DNA from: Sporosarcina sp. E16_8
GTDB lineage: Bacteria > Bacillota > Bacilli > Bacillales_A > Planococcaceae
NCBI RefSeq assembly: GCF_017347095.1
Contig: NZ_JADPRZ010000004.1
Coordinates: 62,001 to 126,000 of the forward strand
Length of the DNA stretch: 64,000 bases
Direction: 5' to 3'
In this document: positions 61,121-64,000 of the stretch, piece by piece
How the letters are laid out: each line of letters starts with the position of its first letter
Position numbering within the stretch: position 1 is the first letter of the stretch
Made by a program: the position numbers and the translations under genes
The notes under the pieces: model-generated
What the model was told of the DNA's origin: nothing
Databases searched by the model: none
Seen by the model: only the letters and a program-made list of their open reading frames with translations

Positions 61121-62026
61121 TTATTGAACCACGTTATAATCATCAATCATTTCTTTTAAATCGTCTGCATCATGCCTTACTTTTAAATCTAGGTACATCA
61201 CTGCATAGCCAACAGAGAAAATCATTGTCGTAAATATACTCGCCAGGGATACAATCATCGAAAGCAGCACACTACTTCCTAGGAATATACCGAAAGTTAA
61301 TTCAATTGTGATACTAATGACGCCAATAATTAAAGAAAAAATAATATAGAGGCCTATTAATGGCCACCCACGCTTACGAGTTAGTCTCCAACTTCTTGTG
61401 AAACCTGGTGAACCTTCACCGAGTACTGCAGATCCGAGATAAAAGCTCCAACGAGTTAACAGGTAGGCAACACCGATAGCAAGTGCTAGGAATAGGATAA
61501 TCCCTAAAACAATTCCAACAGTTGCAGAAGTGGCAAGGGAGCTTATTAGTGAAAACACTAAAATAAACACAGGAATCAAGATCAAGCCAAATATTATCAA
61601 AGAAAATAAGATGCTACTACCAATAATTGGGCCGTATCGTGAAAAAGCTTGTTTAATGACAGAACCAATGGTGTACGTTTCATTTTTTCTTATCCGATTA
61701 ACGACTAATAAAGTGGCTGCTGAAGCGACTGGAAATAAGAAGAAACTAGTAATTCCTACAAGAGCAGTTCCAAGATCTGAGCCTAGACCTGTGGATTCCG
61801 CTCCCTCGAAGCTTGAAATTATTTTTTCATACCAAGCTTCACCAGCTCCAAGTTCTCTGAAAAAGCCGACTCCTGAAGCTAGACTAATCAATGCTTGAAC
61901 CAAATAAATTGGACCCATAAAAATTAGAGAAATAAAGAACAAGTCCCGAAACTTGTTTTTACTCAAACTAAACGTCAGGTCAAGGATTTCACCAAATCCT
62001 TTTGGCTTATTAAGTCTTTCATTCAT
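61121..62026 (-). CDS. Multi-helix membrane protein heading the MoxR/DUF58 operon
   Basis: This 301-residue protein has about six membrane helices and a soluble acidic C-terminus (RHDADDLKEMIDDYNVV). It begins NERLNKPKGFGEILDLTFSLSKNKFRDLF, the amphipathic start of the membrane domain seen in glycerophosphoryl diester phosphodiesterase-like (YckC/DUF7544-like) proteins, without any phosphodiesterase domain. The ATG at 62026 is nine bases after AAGGAG. It is the first gene of the set. Role unknown. Confidence 0.75.
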   Translation of the reverse strand: MNERLNKPKGFGEILDLTFSLSKNKFRDLFFISLIFMGPIYLVQALISLASGVGFFRELGAGEAWYEKIISSFEGAESTGLGSDLGTALVGITSFFLFPVASAATLLVVNRIRKNETYTIGSVIKQAFSRYGPIIGSSILFSLIIFGLILIPVFILVFSLISSLATSATVGIVLGIILFLALAIGVAYLLTRWSFYLGSAVLGEGSPGFTRSWRLTRKRGWPLIGLYIIFSLIIGVISITIELTFGIFLGSSVLLSMIVSLASIFTTMIFSVGYAVMYLDLKVRHDADDLKEMIDDYNVVQ

Positions 62027-62142
62027 TCTAGTCATCTCCTTAAAATTCTCATATTTACTAGTCTAACACTATTTAGCTAGCCGATGTTTCATTGAATAGG
62101 AGAAACATTTAGAAAGGCGCGTTTAGTCTCAGCTTTTAAGCA

Positions 62143-62175
62143 AAAAAAATAAGCACCGTTAAAGGCGCTTATTTC
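62143..62175 (-). terminator. Terminator of the opuC-type operon
   Basis: On the minus strand AAATAAGCGCC and GGTGCTTATTT form an 11-bp stem (one G-T pair) with a 6-nt loop, followed by TTTTT. It lies 26 bases after the stop of the binding-protein gene. Confidence 0.85.
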
Positions 62176-62200
62176 CGACTGCATGTTCAAACCCAGTGTT

Positions 62201-63091
62201 TTATTTCTTTTCAATTAACCCTGCTTCAATAAGGAATTCTTCTGCGACTTTTTCAACCATCTGGCCTTCATTGTCGACTTTTGCATTCATTTTCTGCATC
62301 GTATCTTCGTTAATCGTGCCTTCAAGCATTTTGAGTAATTCTTCAATTTCAGGATACTCTTTCAGTGCTTCTTTCCTTACAAGCGGGAGTGCATGGTACG
62401 GTGGGAAGAAAGATTGGTCATCTTCCAGTACGCGCAGGTCGTACATTTGTAACTGTCCGTCCGTCGTATACGAGTTAATAACGTCAACTTCACCAGCGTT
62501 AATGGAACGGTACATAATACCATGGTCCATCCCTTTAACTTCTTTGAAGTCAAGATCATATGCTTTTTGGAATCCAGGTAATCCATCCGGCCGGTCGATG
62601 AATTCGAATACCGCACCTAATATGAAGTCCTCCGAAACTTTAGCAAAGTCACTAAATGTCACTAGGCCGAGTTCTTCTGCTATTGGTTCGTCCACTGCAA
62701 GTGTATACGTATTGTTGAAACCAAATGTGTTGAAAGCAATCATGCCATCCTTATCGACGAGCCGTTTCGTCGCGGCTAATGTTTCGTCCGCCGTCCCGGG
62801 TTCTTCATGATAATAGGTAAGGACGATTGTCCCTGTATAGTCGGGTATAACGTCGATAAGACCGTCCAACATGGCTTTCCATACGACGCTGGACCCACCA
62901 AGGTTTTCTTTGTAAATGACGTCAATATCAGTTTTGTTTTCAATCAATTGGCCCATGACGTGTGACAATATGATGCTTTCCGTATTGTTACGAGAACCGA
63001 GAGTCAGGGAATCTTTTTCGATGAAAATACATCCTGACAGCAGGCTTGCAACAAGTATTGATGAAATCACTAATTTGAATTTATTTTTCAT
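62201..63091 (-). CDS. opuCC: Osmoprotectant ABC transporter substrate-binding lipoprotein (OpuCC/OpuBC-like)
   Basis: This is a 297-residue lipoprotein (lipobox LLSGC) of the OpuBC/OsmF-type fold. It should bind glycine betaine, choline, carnitine or similar. Family segments include TLGSRNNTESIILSHVMGQL, DVIPDYTGTIVLTYYH and EVDVINSYTTDGQL. The ATG at 63091 follows AAAGGA. A strong terminator follows directly, so there is no second permease gene (opuCD) after it. Confidence 0.9.
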   Translation of the reverse strand: MKNKFKLVISSILVASLLSGCIFIEKDSLTLGSRNNTESIILSHVMGQLIENKTDIDVIYKENLGGSSVVWKAMLDGLIDVIPDYTGTIVLTYYHEEPGTADETLAATKRLVDKDGMIAFNTFGFNNTYTLAVDEPIAEELGLVTFSDFAKVSEDFILGAVFEFIDRPDGLPGFQKAYDLDFKEVKGMDHGIMYRSINAGEVDVINSYTTDGQLQMYDLRVLEDDQSFFPPYHALPLVRKEALKEYPEIEELLKMLEGTINEDTMQKMNAKVDNEGQMVEKVAEEFLIEAGLIEKK

Positions 63092-63093
63092 TG

Positions 63094-63747
63094 TTACTTC
63101 AATCCTTTCGGTGTCGTCCAACGTTCAATTCCACCGAAGAGCGTTTCCAGGATAATCGCTAAGATTGCCGCCGGGATTGCCCCAAGTAAGATCAGGCCAT
63201 CAATTCCGCGTGTGATACCGAGGAAGATGAAATCACCGAGTCCACCCGCTCCAATGAAGGCTGCAAGTGTTGCTGTACCGACATTAATAACGGCAGCTGT
63301 ACGTATTCCGGCCATAATAACAGGAATCGCAAGAGGGAGTTCCACTTTTAACAGGATTTGCATGCTTGTCATACCCATCCCTTTTGCTGCTTCAGTGGTA
63401 GCTTTATCGACGTCTTTAATACCTGTGTAGGTATTGCGAATTATCGGTAGCAATGAATAAAGGAATAACGCAGCAATTGCTGTTTTCACACCGATTCCGA
63501 AAATCGGTATCATGAAACCAAGCAAAGCAAGACTTGGAATTGTCTGCATGACGCCTGCGCCGCCAAGTACGATTGTCGTGAGTTTCGGAACGCGCGTAAT
63601 CAAAATACCTAGAAAAATACCGAGAACGATGGCGATAAGCATTGAGAAGAAGACGAGTTGAATATGGACGGATGTCGCTTCAAGCACTTCTTTCCACCGC
63701 ATTTGTGTTTGTTCAACGAGTTGTTGCCAAATATTTAAGTTATTCAT
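63094..63747 (-). CDS. opuCB: Osmoprotectant ABC transporter permease (OpuCB-like)
   Basis: This is a 217-residue inner-membrane permease with five or six helices. It has the BPD_transp_1 signature EAAKGMGMTSMQILLKVELPLAIPVIMAG, the EAA loop that contacts the ATPase. Its N-terminus, HIQLVFFSMLIAIVLGIFLG, and the length match OpuCB/OpuBB. The start ATG at 63747 follows GGAGG and overlaps the ATPase stop codon by four bases. It stops two bases before the binding protein start. Confidence 0.92.
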   Translation of the reverse strand: MNNLNIWQQLVEQTQMRWKEVLEATSVHIQLVFFSMLIAIVLGIFLGILITRVPKLTTIVLGGAGVMQTIPSLALLGFMIPIFGIGVKTAIAALFLYSLLPIIRNTYTGIKDVDKATTEAAKGMGMTSMQILLKVELPLAIPVIMAGIRTAAVINVGTATLAAFIGAGGLGDFIFLGITRGIDGLILLGAIPAAILAIILETLFGGIERWTTPKGLK

Positions 63748-64000
63748 TGGATATCCTCCATTTCTGTCCACTGACTGGACATGGCGGATAACAGTGAACC
63801 TCGTGTAACGACGCCAACTAATTTTTGTGTTATATCGACAATCGGGATTATGCCGTAAGGTGCTTCACCCATCATGACAATGGCATCTTTAGCCGTTGCG
63901 GTATCATAAAGGAATGGTTCCCGGGTCTGCATGATTTCCTCAATTGTTTTAATGTCATCTAATTTTTTTATAACGTCATATGCGGACACGACTCCAATTA
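63744..64000 (-). CDS. opuCA: Osmoprotectant ABC transporter ATPase, C-terminal part (OpuCA-like)
   Basis: Only the last 84 codons are in the window; the gene continues beyond base 64000. The visible part is a CBS domain: AYDVIKKLDDIKTIEEIM, then AKDAIVMMGEAPYGIIPIVD and VGVVTRGSLLSAM. CBS domains at the end of OpuCA/OpuAA-type ATPases act as ionic-strength or cyclic-di-AMP sensors. The gene overlaps opuCB by four bases, so the operon order is opuCA-opuCB-opuCC. Confidence 0.88.
   Translation of the reverse strand, partial: IGVVSAYDVIKKLDDIKTIEEIMQTREPFLYDTATAKDAIVMMGEAPYGIIPIVDITQKLVGVVTRGSLLSAMSSQWTEMEDIQ

Noticed and set aside
62196-62810. 204-codon plus-strand frame opposite the opuC binding protein
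   Set aside because: It is serine-rich and antisense to a clear OpuCC-type protein; a typical shadow frame.

Overview
The window looks like chromosomal DNA of a low-to-moderate GC, spore-forming member of the Bacillales, most likely the Planococcaceae (Sporosarcina-like). This is an inference from gene content: lia, gbs, yrk, yko and opuC style gene sets, AGGAGG ribosome binding sites, frequent TTG and GTG starts, S-box, T-box and preQ1 riboswitches, and a 32-residue YjcZ-type sporulation peptide. No rRNA, tRNA, CRISPR array, prophage or intact transposase gene was seen.

Layout. 0-5.6 kb: a lipoprotein for an ABC importer, an M50-like membrane protease, an EmrE-type transporter, peptidase T, a lysoplasmalogenase and a small DUF2187 protein. 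5.7-9.9 kb: a persulfide-handling operon (CstR-type repressor, DsrE protein, rhodanese, TusA-rhodanese, rhodanese-metallo-beta-lactamase, TusA, TauE exporter) with three near-identical operator sites. 9.9-18 kb: plsY, a SAM riboswitch and metY-metX-hom, a BCCT transporter, a preQ1 riboswitch with queT, and a divergent HxlR/nitroreductase pair with two operator boxes. 18-23 kb: choline-to-glycine-betaine genes gbsB, gbsA and gbsR and an OpuAC-like lipoprotein. 23-28.4 kb: an EamA transporter and a two-component system with an extra small membrane ORF, bracketed by a 420-bp inverted repeat that carries a structured element. 28.4-34.2 kb: CPBP protease, YjcZ, DinB, and the liaRSF-pspA envelope-stress operon. 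34.5-39.6 kb: acyl-CoA dehydrogenase, acyl-CoA ligase, DedA and UppP. 39.6-45 kb: a broken glcD, a T-box leader with an apparent Tyr specifier, a TRAP-TAXI transporter, a prephenate dehydratase with a degenerate feedback site, and a broken second uppP. 45-50.8 kb: an IclR regulator with tandem operators facing two DDAH-type hydrolases, an amino-acid permease and a RocB-like peptidase. 50.8-54.3 kb: ykoGHIJ-like two-component and PepSY genes. 54.3-62 kb: a YhfI hydrolase and the RDD / SpoIIM / DUF58 / MoxR / DUF4350 / DUF4129 set. 62.2-64 kb: the end of an opuC-type osmoprotectant importer.

Themes. Osmoprotection recurs (BCCT, gbs, OpuAC, opuC), as do sulfur metabolism (yrk set, met operon) and amino-acid salvage (T-box/TRAP, DDAH/RocB). 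The least explained object is a three-copy element made of two covarying hairpins held 113-114 nt apart. Two copies sit inside the long inverted repeat at 22975-23395 and 27679-28346. The third appears to have inserted into the right arm.
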